Source of the DNA: UBA1422 sp041859095
GTDB lineage: Bacteria; Bacillota; Clostridia; Peptostreptococcales; Anaerovoracaceae
Length of the DNA: 64,000 nt
Assembly: GCA_041859095.1 (NCBI GenBank)
Contig: JBHEKY010000028.1
Coordinates: 124,001-188,000, forward strand
Reading direction: 5' to 3'
A model generated the notes under the pieces. That model was given only the letters and a program-made list of their open reading frames with translations. It did not search any database and had not been told where the DNA came from. The position numbers and the translations under genes are program-made. Every line of letters starts with the position of its first letter. Position 1 is the first letter of the stretch. Shown piece after piece: positions 18,453 to 26,870 of the stretch.

Positions 18453-20255
18453 ATGAGTATATTTAGAAGCATCAAAAATGAGCCCGTGGGGAAACCCATT
18501 GACGAACCTGCTATGAATTTTGGGAATTCCTCCCAAGAAGAACCGCTGCTGTCATCGGAGGCTTGTGATACGACCTTGGCATTGGATGATGAGCAACGAG
18601 TCAAGATTCTTTCACCCGGGATGTTGGTGTTCAAACGATTCATCCGGAATAAACTTGCCATTGTGGGAAGCATGGTATTGTTGACCATGTTCTTGTTTGC
18701 GTTTGTAGGCGGATGGCTGATGCCTTACGGAGAAAAACAAGTATTCACCGAGTATGTTGATATGTCTAAGGACTATGCCGGCGTTACTGTGAATATGGAA
18801 TATAGGTATGTTGAATCACAATCGGGTATTTTCCCGTCTGTAGCAAGAGCTGAATTCATCTCCGCCGCACAAAATGGCAGAAGCGAATTCACTGCAGAGG
18901 GAGTGGATTATCAGCTTCAAAAGTTAGGTGAAAATTACTTCATTGTTTATGGGCTGTTTAAAGTCAATTCAACAGCAGGAATCCCTGCCAGCGAGTTGGT
19001 GACCATTACCAAGAAAAACCTGAGTCAGACATTCCGCCGACAGATTATCGCATTTTCCTCATACAATGTATTTGATTATGCCAAAGCCGATTCAGAAAAA
19101 TCCTTTGATTTCCAATATTTGGCGCAACTTGCGATGTTGGCTCCGGCTGCCGGAGAGCCTTCTCCTGTGGATGTCACCCAAAGCGCACCGGGAATCCCAG
19201 CTCCTGATTTTTCAAAGATTACCGTGACACAAGACAATCGACGGGAATTCACTGTCAACGGAAACAAATACATCGTAACCTTGGGAGAAGATTTTGCCAC
19301 CGTAAGCAATGGAGATACCGAAGAATATGCGGCCATTTCACAGTATATTGTACAGGCGATTATGCCGGATGTGTTTCTTACCATCCGATTTAAGGACGAG
19401 TTGAAGGCTGCCATAGAAAACAATGATTCCAGTTTCTCTTTTACCGACGATGCTGGCAAGACTACAAATTATCTCATCAATCGGGACAATCTAAGGTGGG
19501 ATATCAAAACCGACGAGCAGACCGATGTCATTTTGGACTACAACAAACCAGATTCTGAGCATTGGGTAGGCACTGATGGAAATGGTATGGACCTTTTAAC
19601 CAGACTGATGTATGGCGGTCGAGTCTCCTTGCTCATTGGCTTTATCGTCGTAGTAATTGAAACACTGATTGGCGTAATTCTGGGCGGTCTGTCTGGATTC
19701 TTTGGACGCTGGGTGGACGACCTTTTGATGCGTCTAGTGGATATCTTCAACTGCATCCCTTCATTGCCACTAATTATCATTATTGGAGCGATGATGGACC
19801 AATTGCGGGTAGACCCAACACAGCGAATCATTTACCTGATGCTAATCCTGGGAATACTGGGTTGGCCCGGCATTGCCAGACTGACCCGCGGACAGATTCT
19901 GTCTCTACGGGAGCAGGAATTTATGGTGGCGACGGAGGCTTCTGGACTATCTGTTTACCGAAGAATTTTTAAGCATCTGATTCCAAACGTTATTCCTCAA
20001 CTGATTGTCGTCAGCACCATGGCATTGGGCGAAGTTATCCTATTAGAATCTACCCTATCATTTCTGGGCCTGGGCGTTAAATACCCATTTGCATCCTGGG
20101 GTAATATTATCAATGAGGTGTCCAACGTATATGTTATGACCAACTATTGGTTTGTATGGATCCCCGCAGGTTTCTTAATCCTGATCACCGTACTGGCATT
20201 CAACTTTATCGGTGACGGGCTTCGAGATGCGTTTGATCCAAAAATGAAGCGATAG
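18453..20255 (+). CDS. ABC transporter permease, OppC/DppC type with large extracellular insert
   Basis: 600-residue permease, about twice the usual OppC length. A cytoplasmic N-terminus (about 60 residues) and helix 1 (residues 67-90) are followed by some 270 extra residues (95-365) before the conserved HWVGTDGNGMDLLTRLMYGGRVSLLIG that opens the usual OppC core. The EAA loop REQEFMVATEASGLSVYRRIFKHLIPN is intact. The insert contains two similar units, RSEFTAEGVDYQLQKLGENY (143-162) and RREFTVNGNKYIVTLGEDF (263-281). It should face outside and might contact the equally oversized binding protein. The RBS GGAGGGAGG is strong. Confidence 0.9.
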   Translation: MSIFRSIKNEPVGKPIDEPAMNFGNSSQEEPLLSSEACDTTLALDDEQRVKILSPGMLVFKRFIRNKLAIVGSMVLLTMFLFAFVGGWLMPYGEKQVFTEYVDMSKDYAGVTVNMEYRYVESQSGIFPSVARAEFISAAQNGRSEFTAEGVDYQLQKLGENYFIVYGLFKVNSTAGIPASELVTITKKNLSQTFRRQIIAFSSYNVFDYAKADSEKSFDFQYLAQLAMLAPAAGEPSPVDVTQSAPGIPAPDFSKITVTQDNRREFTVNGNKYIVTLGEDFATVSNGDTEEYAAISQYIVQAIMPDVFLTIRFKDELKAAIENNDSSFSFTDDAGKTTNYLINRDNLRWDIKTDEQTDVILDYNKPDSEHWVGTDGNGMDLLTRLMYGGRVSLLIGFIVVVIETLIGVILGGLSGFFGRWVDDLLMRLVDIFNCIPSLPLIIIIGAMMDQLRVDPTQRIIYLMLILGILGWPGIARLTRGQILSLREQEFMVATEASGLSVYRRIFKHLIPNVIPQLIVVSTMALGEVILLESTLSFLGLGVKYPFASWGNIINEVSNVYVMTNYWFVWIPAGFLILITVLAFNFIGDGLRDAFDPKMKR

Positions 20256-20265
20256 GAGGTTTCGC

Positions 20266-21429
20266 ATGTTTAAGTTTGAAAAGAAAGCCAAAAAAAGATT
20301 CAGTTATCTGTCGGCAAAAGAATCCAGAAATATTAGTAAGAAAAACCGACGGATTACTGCAGAATATGAAAAAGAGAACAACCGCAAAAATGTGCAGCCG
20401 GAAGAATATCTGACTCACATGCGCGACCCCAATAATGTTGTGGAGTTCGACGACTTGCATACGTTCTTCTTTACTGATGCCGGAACAGTCCACGCGGTGG
20501 ACGGTGTCAGTTTTGATGTGCCCAAAGGGAAAACCGTTGGCGTCGTTGGAGAATCAGGATGTGGCAAGTCAGTAACCTCTTTGTCTCTGATGAAATTGAT
20601 TCAAAGACCACAGGGGCAGATAACAGGTGGTGCCATCCGATTCAACGATGACGAACAGTGCTATGACATTGTCAAAATGCCCATTGAAAATATCCAGAAA
20701 ATCCGTGGCAACAAAATGTCCATGATTTTCCAAGAACCCATGACCAGCTTGAACCCGGTATTCCGAATCGGTGCACAGGTGGATGAAGTCATTGAATTAC
20801 ATCATCCCGAAAAAACCAAAGAAGAAGTCAAATCAAGAACCCTTGAGATGCTTGAATTAGTAGGCATCGCCAACATCGAAGGGGTCTACAAAATGTATCC
20901 CCACGAGCTGTCCGGAGGCATGCGGCAACGTGTTATGATTGCCATGGCACTGGCATGTAACCCCAAATTAATTATTGCGGACGAACCAACCACTGCGCTG
21001 GATGTTACCATTCAGGCGCAGATCCTTGATTTGCTCCGTCACTTGAAAGAGAAAGTCAATTCCAGCATTATGCTGATTACCCATGACCTTGGTGTCATTG
21101 CAGAAATGGCAGATTATGTGGTGGTGATGTACGCAGGTAGGGTTGTTGAAAAGGGAACTGCCGTTGAGGTGTTTTCCAATCCTTCCCATCCATACACCAT
21201 TGGGTTGATGGAGTCCAAACCGGTCATCAATCGGGTTACAGACAGACTGTACAGCATTCCGGGCAAAGTGCCCAATCCAATCAATATGCCTGACTATTGT
21301 TATTTCCGGGACCGTTGCGAAAAAACGGTGGATCCGTGCTATGGCCAGTACCCACCCATGATTCGACTAACTGACAATCATTATGTCAGTTGTTATCGTT
21401 ATGCTGGGGAGGTGAATACAAATGACTAA
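20266..21429 (+). CDS. ABC transporter ATP-binding protein, OppD/DppD type
   Basis: 387-residue ATPase energising the importer. After a charged N-terminal extension of about 55 residues come Walker A GESGCGKSV, Q-loop MIFQEPMTSLNP, signature LSGGMRQRV, Walker B LIIADEPTTALD and the C-terminal oligopeptide-transporter domain with Cys-rich YCYFRDRCEKTVDPCYGQYP, typical of OppD/F and often iron-sulfur or metal binding. It overlaps the next gene by 8 bases. Confidence 0.94.
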   Translation: MFKFEKKAKKRFSYLSAKESRNISKKNRRITAEYEKENNRKNVQPEEYLTHMRDPNNVVEFDDLHTFFFTDAGTVHAVDGVSFDVPKGKTVGVVGESGCGKSVTSLSLMKLIQRPQGQITGGAIRFNDDEQCYDIVKMPIENIQKIRGNKMSMIFQEPMTSLNPVFRIGAQVDEVIELHHPEKTKEEVKSRTLEMLELVGIANIEGVYKMYPHELSGGMRQRVMIAMALACNPKLIIADEPTTALDVTIQAQILDLLRHLKEKVNSSIMLITHDLGVIAEMADYVVVMYAGRVVEKGTAVEVFSNPSHPYTIGLMESKPVINRVTDRLYSIPGKVPNPINMPDYCYFRDRCEKTVDPCYGQYPPMIRLTDNHYVSCYRYAGEVNTND

Positions 21430-22450
21430 ATTCGGACGCAAAGAAGCCAGAATCGAAAACATCTTTACCCCCACGGTACATAACCCCGAAAACATTCTCG
21501 AAGTTAACGAAATGAAAAAATATTTCCCCATCAAGGACGGCATTATGCAACGGACAGTGGGGTATGTTAAGGCTGTGGATGGAATTAGCTTCAACATCAA
21601 GCGAGGAACCACCATGGGCCTTGTCGGTGAAAGCGGGTGCGGAAAAACCACCGTTGGACGGACCGTTTTACGACTTAACGATATTAGTGGGGGAGAGGTT
21701 TTGTTTGACGGAATCAACGTTCACAAGCTGTCTGCCTCTGAGTTGAGAAAAATGAGACCACAAATGCAGATTATTTTCCAGGATCCGTATTCTAGCTTAT
21801 CGCCCCGTCTGCCTATCGACGAAATCATCGGAGAAGCAGTCAGGGAACATCAAATTGTACCAAAAGCCGAGTACAATGATTATGTGGATAAAATAATGGA
21901 GGACTGTGGCCTTCAACCGTATCATCGAGATCGATATCCCCATGAATTTTCAGGGGGTCAAAGGCAAAGAATTTGCATAGCCAGAGCCTTGGCATTAAAT
22001 CCAAAGTTTGTCGTTTGCGATGAACCGGTTTCTGCACTGGACGTTTCCATTCAGGCGCAGATTATCAATTTGCTCAACGAACTGCAGGATTCCTACGGGC
22101 TGACCTACCTGTTTATTTCCCATGACTTATCTGTTGTGGAACATATTTCTGATGTGATTGGTGTCATGTATCTGGGAGATTTGGTGGAGTACGGCGACAA
22201 AATCGACATATTTAAAAATCCACTGCACCCCTATACAGAAGCCTTGTTTTCAGCCATTCCTGTTCCGGACCCCACCACGAAGATGAAACGGATTGTATTG
22301 GAAGGCTCGATTCCTTCTCCTGCGAATCCACCTGCCGGATGCAAGTTCCATACAAGGTGTGCCAAGTGTATGGAAATATGCAAAACGGTACCTCCGGAGC
22401 TAAAAGAACTGGAGAGGGGCCACTATGTGGTTTGCCACTTATATGACTAG
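21422..22450 (+). CDS. ABC transporter ATP-binding protein, OppF/DppF type
   Basis: 342-residue second ATPase of the importer. Motifs in order are Walker A GESGCGKTT, IIFQDPYSSLSPR, signature FSGGQRQRI, Walker B FVVCDEPVSALD and a C-terminal domain with PAGCKFHTRCAKCMEIC. It begins inside the end of the OppD-type gene (8-base overlap), and its own end overlaps the following small gene by 26 bases, so the whole operon is tightly coupled. Confidence 0.94.
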   Translation: MTKFGRKEARIENIFTPTVHNPENILEVNEMKKYFPIKDGIMQRTVGYVKAVDGISFNIKRGTTMGLVGESGCGKTTVGRTVLRLNDISGGEVLFDGINVHKLSASELRKMRPQMQIIFQDPYSSLSPRLPIDEIIGEAVREHQIVPKAEYNDYVDKIMEDCGLQPYHRDRYPHEFSGGQRQRICIARALALNPKFVVCDEPVSALDVSIQAQIINLLNELQDSYGLTYLFISHDLSVVEHISDVIGVMYLGDLVEYGDKIDIFKNPLHPYTEALFSAIPVPDPTTKMKRIVLEGSIPSPANPPAGCKFHTRCAKCMEICKTVPPELKELERGHYVVCHLYD

Positions 22451-22829
22451 CAACCGGCCTAACGACAACCATTTTCCAAGCCATTCTCCAAACAGCAAGT
22501 ATCCGGATGATGACGGTAGAGTGGTGGCAGACATGAGCCAGGTGGTGAAAGTTGGTATGCTAGATCTCATCGCCCCAGAAGGACTAAGGCAGCGGTTGGG
22601 CGGAAAAAGACCCAGCGGATCAGCCCGGTCCGTTGCCACGCACCCAGGCGACTCGCATACCCAGTATGCTCAGGATCAATATAGCAATACAGAGCCTATT
22701 GAATTGACGGAGGGGGAACTGAAAGCTTTGATGAAAGCATCCCTAAAGGCGGCACTACTTCTTGCCGGCGTGTTCATTGGTGCTGCAGGCCTTTTCATTC
22801 TCTTCTGCATCTATGTCTGGTTCCGCTAA
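22425..22829 (+). CDS. Small C-tail-anchored membrane protein of the importer operon, unknown function
   Basis: 134 residues. I do not recognise a family. The first 95 residues are polar and low in complexity; one membrane helix lies at about residues 108-131 (AALLLAGVFIGAAGLFILFCIYVWF). GGAGAGGGG lies 5 bases before ATG 22425; an in-frame ATG at 22443 is the alternative. The start lies inside the OppF-type gene in another frame, so translation is coupled to the importer, and it is followed by the operon terminator. It may be an accessory subunit. Confidence 0.7.
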   Translation: MWFATYMTSNRPNDNHFPSHSPNSKYPDDDGRVVADMSQVVKVGMLDLIAPEGLRQRLGGKRPSGSARSVATHPGDSHTQYAQDQYSNTEPIELTEGELKALMKASLKAALLLAGVFIGAAGLFILFCIYVWFR

Positions 22830-22839
22830 ATCAAATAAA

Positions 22840-22882
22840 AGCCCCCAACCGGAGTGTTCCGGATGGGGGTTTATTTTTTTTT
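22840..22882 (+). terminator. Terminator shared by the importer operon and nadE
   Basis: GC-rich stem (22840-22853 with 22858-22871, one A-A mismatch) closing on GTGT, with T-rich runs on both sides: TTTATTTTTTTTT to the right for the plus strand and CTTTTATTT on the minus strand. It therefore probably works in both directions. Confidence 0.88.
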
Positions 22883-22888
22883 GGTTAA

Positions 22889-24745
22889 TTATTCCAGTTC
22901 CGACAACCAGGCATCCGCCTCGGCGTCGCTGGGCATGGCCCAGTCACCTCTGGGCGAAAGACCCACGGAGCCTACTTTGGGGCCTTCGGTGCTGCAGTTG
23001 CGCTTAAATTGTTGGGTAAAGAACCTTTGATAAAAAATCTTTAACCAGCCTTTGATATACTCCTTGTCATACTCATCGGCGAAACTACTGGTTGCGATAA
23101 GGAGTAGCTTCTGCGGGGCCATCCCGGAACGGATGGTATGATAAAGGAAGAACTCATGAAGGGCATAGGGCCCCACTTTTTCTTCGGTTTTTTGAGAAAT
23201 ATTACCGTCTGCATCCGGAGGCAAAAGTTCCGGGGAAATGGGATTGTTGCAGATGGTATCCACCACTTTTAACAAGGTATCAGTGGTAGTCCCAACCACC
23301 CCAAGCTTGCGGTTGTTTGCCACCCAGCGAAGGATATAAGGAATCAGGGTTTTGGGGACTCCTGCATTGACACCGTAGTTGGACATGTGGTCTCCATTGA
23401 ACGTGCACCAGCCCAATGCGATTTCAGACAAGTCACCGGTACCGACCACTAGACCGTCCTCGTTGTTGCCCACGTCCAGAAGGATTTGAGTCCGCTCTCT
23501 GGCTTGAGCATTTTCGTAGGTAGTGTTGCGAATTTCTGAATCATGTCCAATGTCTTCAAAGTGCTTGAGAACAGAAGGACCGATGGGAATTTTGCGGAGG
23601 GTTGCCCCTACATACTCTACGATTGCCAAGGCAGCATCAAAGGTGCAGTCGGAAGTGCCAAAGCCTGGCATGGTGATGGCAATCAAATCTTCCCGGGGTT
23701 TGCCCAAGAGCTGCAGAGCCTCCATAGATACCAGCAACGCCAGGGATGAGTCCAACCCGCCTGAAATACCCAGGACCACTTTCTTTGCGCCTACATATTC
23801 CAGCCTTTTTGCCAGAGCGGAGGCTTGAATGGAAAAGATCTCCTTGCAATGAGCGTGCAAAATAGCCGGGTCTGAAGGGATGAAGGGCTGCTTTGTATAT
23901 TTGCGCATCAGGGGTTTGGAGGAATCTACCATGGGGACAGGGTCCAAAAGGATCGTATCTCCCTCGCCGAAGTCCAACCAATCCGCTCGTGCGAACTGGA
24001 TTTTTTCGATATCAATCTCGGAATAAGTTATTTGCGCTTCTCTGCGGAACCCGGCATCTTCAGCAAGAATATTACCACATTCTGAGATAAATGAATAACC
24101 ACTGTACAGGAAATCGGTTGGGGATTCCCCTGTTCCTGGGGTGACGTACACATAGCCGCAGGCATTTTCACTGCTGACCACTTCAAGCCATTTTCGGCGA
24201 TAGGCCGCACCTTCCACTTTGGCATATCCATCATGGGACGTGTCAAAAATAATCTGTGCGCCAACGCCACAAAGTTCAAATCCTTCCATGCCCACACAAA
24301 TGCCGTTTTCGTCATCGGCAAAAGTCAACGCGCCACATGGAACTGCTTCTTCCAAAACCACCGCTTCTTCCGTTTCACCTTCAATGAAATCTTTTGGGGT
24401 GAATCCTTTGATTTGACCATTCTGTAGTAACAAAGAACCATTGACCAGGCGGCCTCGTATACGAAGTGCCATACCAAGAATCACACAAATGGGTAGGTTC
24501 GCAGACGCCTCTAGGATTGCCGAAAGTGCCGTTAGTTGTTGCTGGTAGAGGTTGTTTTGCTTGAGCAAATCCCCACAGGTGCAACCGGTGAGACATAATT
24601 CGGGAAAGACAACAAATCCGGCACCCTTTTCTTGGGCATCATCGATGCATCTGATTATTTCTATGGCATTTGCGGCTGGATTGGCCACATGGACCCGGGG
24701 CACAGCCGCCCCAACTCGGACCATGCCGATGGATTTTTTTGACAT
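22889..24745 (-). CDS. nadE: Glutamine-dependent NAD+ synthetase
   Basis: 618-residue two-domain enzyme that amidates nicotinic acid adenine dinucleotide to NAD+ in the cytoplasm. The N-terminal nitrilase-like glutaminase (about residues 1-280) has the Glu of FVVFPELCLTG and a probable catalytic Cys in NGICVGMEGFELCG, although the residues after that Cys differ from the usual ICED. The C-terminal synthetase has the ATP pyrophosphatase loop GISGGLDSSLAL and VVGTGDLSEIALGWCTFNGDHMSNYGVNAGVPKTLI. AAAGGAG precedes the ATG. Confidence 0.94.
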   Translation of the reverse strand: MSKKSIGMVRVGAAVPRVHVANPAANAIEIIRCIDDAQEKGAGFVVFPELCLTGCTCGDLLKQNNLYQQQLTALSAILEASANLPICVILGMALRIRGRLVNGSLLLQNGQIKGFTPKDFIEGETEEAVVLEEAVPCGALTFADDENGICVGMEGFELCGVGAQIIFDTSHDGYAKVEGAAYRRKWLEVVSSENACGYVYVTPGTGESPTDFLYSGYSFISECGNILAEDAGFRREAQITYSEIDIEKIQFARADWLDFGEGDTILLDPVPMVDSSKPLMRKYTKQPFIPSDPAILHAHCKEIFSIQASALAKRLEYVGAKKVVLGISGGLDSSLALLVSMEALQLLGKPREDLIAITMPGFGTSDCTFDAALAIVEYVGATLRKIPIGPSVLKHFEDIGHDSEIRNTTYENAQARERTQILLDVGNNEDGLVVGTGDLSEIALGWCTFNGDHMSNYGVNAGVPKTLIPYILRWVANNRKLGVVGTTTDTLLKVVDTICNNPISPELLPPDADGNISQKTEEKVGPYALHEFFLYHTIRSGMAPQKLLLIATSSFADEYDKEYIKGWLKIFYQRFFTQQFKRNCSTEGPKVGSVGLSPRGDWAMPSDAEADAWLSELE

Positions 24746-24780
24746 GTCAGTCTCCTTTTTGCTTCAATAAAGCATAAAAA

Positions 24781-24809
24781 ATTATATCACTGGGTTGGTC
24801 ATCCGTCAA
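24781..24809 (-). promoter_or_regulatory. Promoter of nadE
   Basis: On the minus strand, -35 TTGACG (24809-24804) and -10 TATAAT (24786-24781) are exactly 17 bases apart, 35 bases before the start codon. Confidence 0.8.
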
Positions 24810-24852
24810 ACACACGGCGCATTTGGTGCTATGAAACCGAGTGCGGATAGGA

Positions 24853-24858
24853 TATAAT
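24853..24858 (+). promoter_or_regulatory. -10 element for the yhaM-cca-recD2-comF group
   Basis: TATAAT 33 bases before the yhaM ATG; the -35 region is poor. It lies back to back with the nadE promoter. Confidence 0.5.
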
Positions 24859-24891
24859 GTAAAGAACAACAAAGCACAAAGGAGAAAGCCA

Positions 24892-25860
24892 ATGAAAGCG
24901 CTATATGTTACCGGAATCAGCAACGAAAAGGAAGTTACAGACTTCTTTATGGTGAAATCCATTGGCCTCAAGCTGGGTGCCAACAAAAAGCAATATCTGG
25001 ACATTTCCCTAGGTGACAAAACCGGTGAGATTTCAGGTAAAAAATGGGACGTGACCGATGAAGAACTAATGGAACTTCAAACCATCAACGAAGGAGATCT
25101 AGTAAAAATCCGAGCCCAGGTAACAGAGTGGAATGGAACCAAACAGCTACGAGTTATGCGAATCCGCAAAATCAGTGGCGACGAAGGGTTGGAACTGCGG
25201 GAATTCATCAAAGCAGCTCCTGAAGCACCGGAAGACATGTTCAAATACTTAATGGAAACAGCGGAAGCCATGACTGACGAAGACCTAAAACGACTCTGCG
25301 TACAATCCCTCAATCTGGGCAAAGAAAAACTCATGTATTACCCGGCGGCCCAGCGAAACCATCATGCCGAGATGGCAGGACTCCTTTACCATGTGAAACG
25401 AATGCTGATGACTGCAGAAAAAGTCTGTCAGGTGTATGATAACCTGGACCGGGATTTGCTTTATGCCGGAGTGCTGTTACATGATATGGAGAAATTACAC
25501 GAGATCAATGCCAACGAATGGGGCATTTCAGACGGGTATTCCTTTGAAGGGAATATGCTGGGTCATATTATCCAGGGAATCAAAGTTCTGGACAAACAAA
25601 TGGATGAATTAAGATTTCCTAAAGAAAAGGCCATTATGGTAGAGCATATGATTCTATCTCATCATTACGAGCCGGAATTCGGAAGCCCTCGAAAACCACT
25701 TTTCCCTGAAGCAGAGATGCTACACTATCTGGACATGATTGATGCCAGAATGTATGACATGCAAGAAGCCCTTGATGCTACTGCACCGGGACAGTTCAGC
25801 GACAGAGTCTGGACGCTGGACAACAGACGGTTATACAAAAAAGAAGGAAGCGATAAATGA
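24892..25860 (+). CDS. yhaM: 3'-5' exoribonuclease YhaM family (OB fold plus HD domain)
   Basis: 322 residues from ATG 24892, which has GGAG 7 bases upstream; an in-frame GTG at 24841 precedes the -10 box and is rejected. The N-terminal OB-fold domain (about residues 1-95, ISLGDKTGEISGKKWDVTDEE) binds nucleic acid. The HD phosphohydrolase domain has NHHAEMAGLLYHVKRM, the metal pair in GVLLHDMEKLHEI and HMILSHHYEPEFGSPRKP. YhaM degrades RNA from the 3' end. It overlaps cca by 4 bases. Confidence 0.88.
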   Translation: MKALYVTGISNEKEVTDFFMVKSIGLKLGANKKQYLDISLGDKTGEISGKKWDVTDEELMELQTINEGDLVKIRAQVTEWNGTKQLRVMRIRKISGDEGLELREFIKAAPEAPEDMFKYLMETAEAMTDEDLKRLCVQSLNLGKEKLMYYPAAQRNHHAEMAGLLYHVKRMLMTAEKVCQVYDNLDRDLLYAGVLLHDMEKLHEINANEWGISDGYSFEGNMLGHIIQGIKVLDKQMDELRFPKEKAIMVEHMILSHHYEPEFGSPRKPLFPEAEMLHYLDMIDARMYDMQEALDATAPGQFSDRVWTLDNRRLYKKEGSDK

Positions 25861-26795
25861 TGAAATTGCCTGCCAAAGTCAGTCAAACCATGGAGGCCCT
25901 AACAAGCAGCGGCTTTGTAGTTTATGCGGTTGGCGGTTGCGTACGCGATGCCTTGTTGGGAAAGAAACCCATGGATTGGGACCTCGCGACTAACGCTCGG
26001 CTTTGGAATCTGGAAGAGATTTTTCCGGAAGCAAAAATCATCAGTGACAAATATAGTGTAGTCCGAAGGGATTTTCCGGAGGAGAAGCCAGATACGACGA
26101 ACAACTTTGGCAACCTGGACATTTGGGGAACGCCCAAACCGGCGCCCCATGTGGACATTGCCACTTTCCGTATAGAGGGTGGATACTCAGACAGCAGGCG
26201 ACCGGATCGAGTCACTTTTGTAAATTCCATTGAAGAGGATTTAAAAAGAAGGGATTTTTCCATCAATGCCATCGCTTATGGATATTCGGGGTTGTTGGTG
26301 GATCCGTTCGGGGGTCAACAAGATTTGCTGTCAGGAACGATCCGTTGCATTGGAGAACCAAAAGACCGCTTCAAAGAGAACCCCATCCGGATGCTGCGCG
26401 CCGTTCGAATGGCGGCAGAATATGATTTTAATCCAGAGTCCCATGCATTTCAAGCGATGCTGCATATGGGTAGATTATTATCCAAAGCGGGGCCGGATAG
26501 AATCCGGACAGATTTTCTGCGATTAATTAGCGCATCCCATGCATCCAGGGGATTGAAGCTTCTTCTGGACACCAACCTATTGGACGCCATATGCGGAATC
26601 CAGACAGAAATGCTAGGAAAAGAACCGATAGATGCGTTGCATAGCCTGATCCAAACCATCGACCAGACACCCAATGGGATGGAGCAGCGACTGGGGCTAT
26701 TTTACAGGTGCTTTGGCCCCACACTGGGGTTGACAGCCATCGAAACCCTTCACTTTGACAAAAAAACCAGAAAAAGACTGGAAGCAAAATTATAG
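25857..26795 (+). CDS. cca: tRNA nucleotidyltransferase / poly(A) polymerase, C-terminally short
   Basis: 312-residue class II nucleotidyltransferase that adds or repairs the CCA end of tRNA. The head and neck motifs are intact: YAVGGCVRDALLG, the metal pair MDWDLAT, the base-selection region RRDFSINAIAYG and RFKENPIRMLRAVRMAAEYDF. Between strands there is an insertion of about 20 residues (DFPEEKPDTTNNFGNLDIWG). The protein stops about 85-90 residues short of the B. subtilis enzyme, lacking most of the body and tail domains that hold tRNA. No other frame downstream restores them. It may be a compact form or a partner-dependent A- or CC-adding enzyme. Confidence 0.85.
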   Translation: MMKLPAKVSQTMEALTSSGFVVYAVGGCVRDALLGKKPMDWDLATNARLWNLEEIFPEAKIISDKYSVVRRDFPEEKPDTTNNFGNLDIWGTPKPAPHVDIATFRIEGGYSDSRRPDRVTFVNSIEEDLKRRDFSINAIAYGYSGLLVDPFGGQQDLLSGTIRCIGEPKDRFKENPIRMLRAVRMAAEYDFNPESHAFQAMLHMGRLLSKAGPDRIRTDFLRLISASHASRGLKLLLDTNLLDAICGIQTEMLGKEPIDALHSLIQTIDQTPNGMEQRLGLFYRCFGPTLGLTAIETLHFDKKTRKRLEAKL

Positions 26796-26870
26796 AATCC
26801 ATGGAATGAAAAGCATGGTGGACACATGGTGGCTGCCATCTTTTTTTCACAGACAGGCGATAGAGGAACC

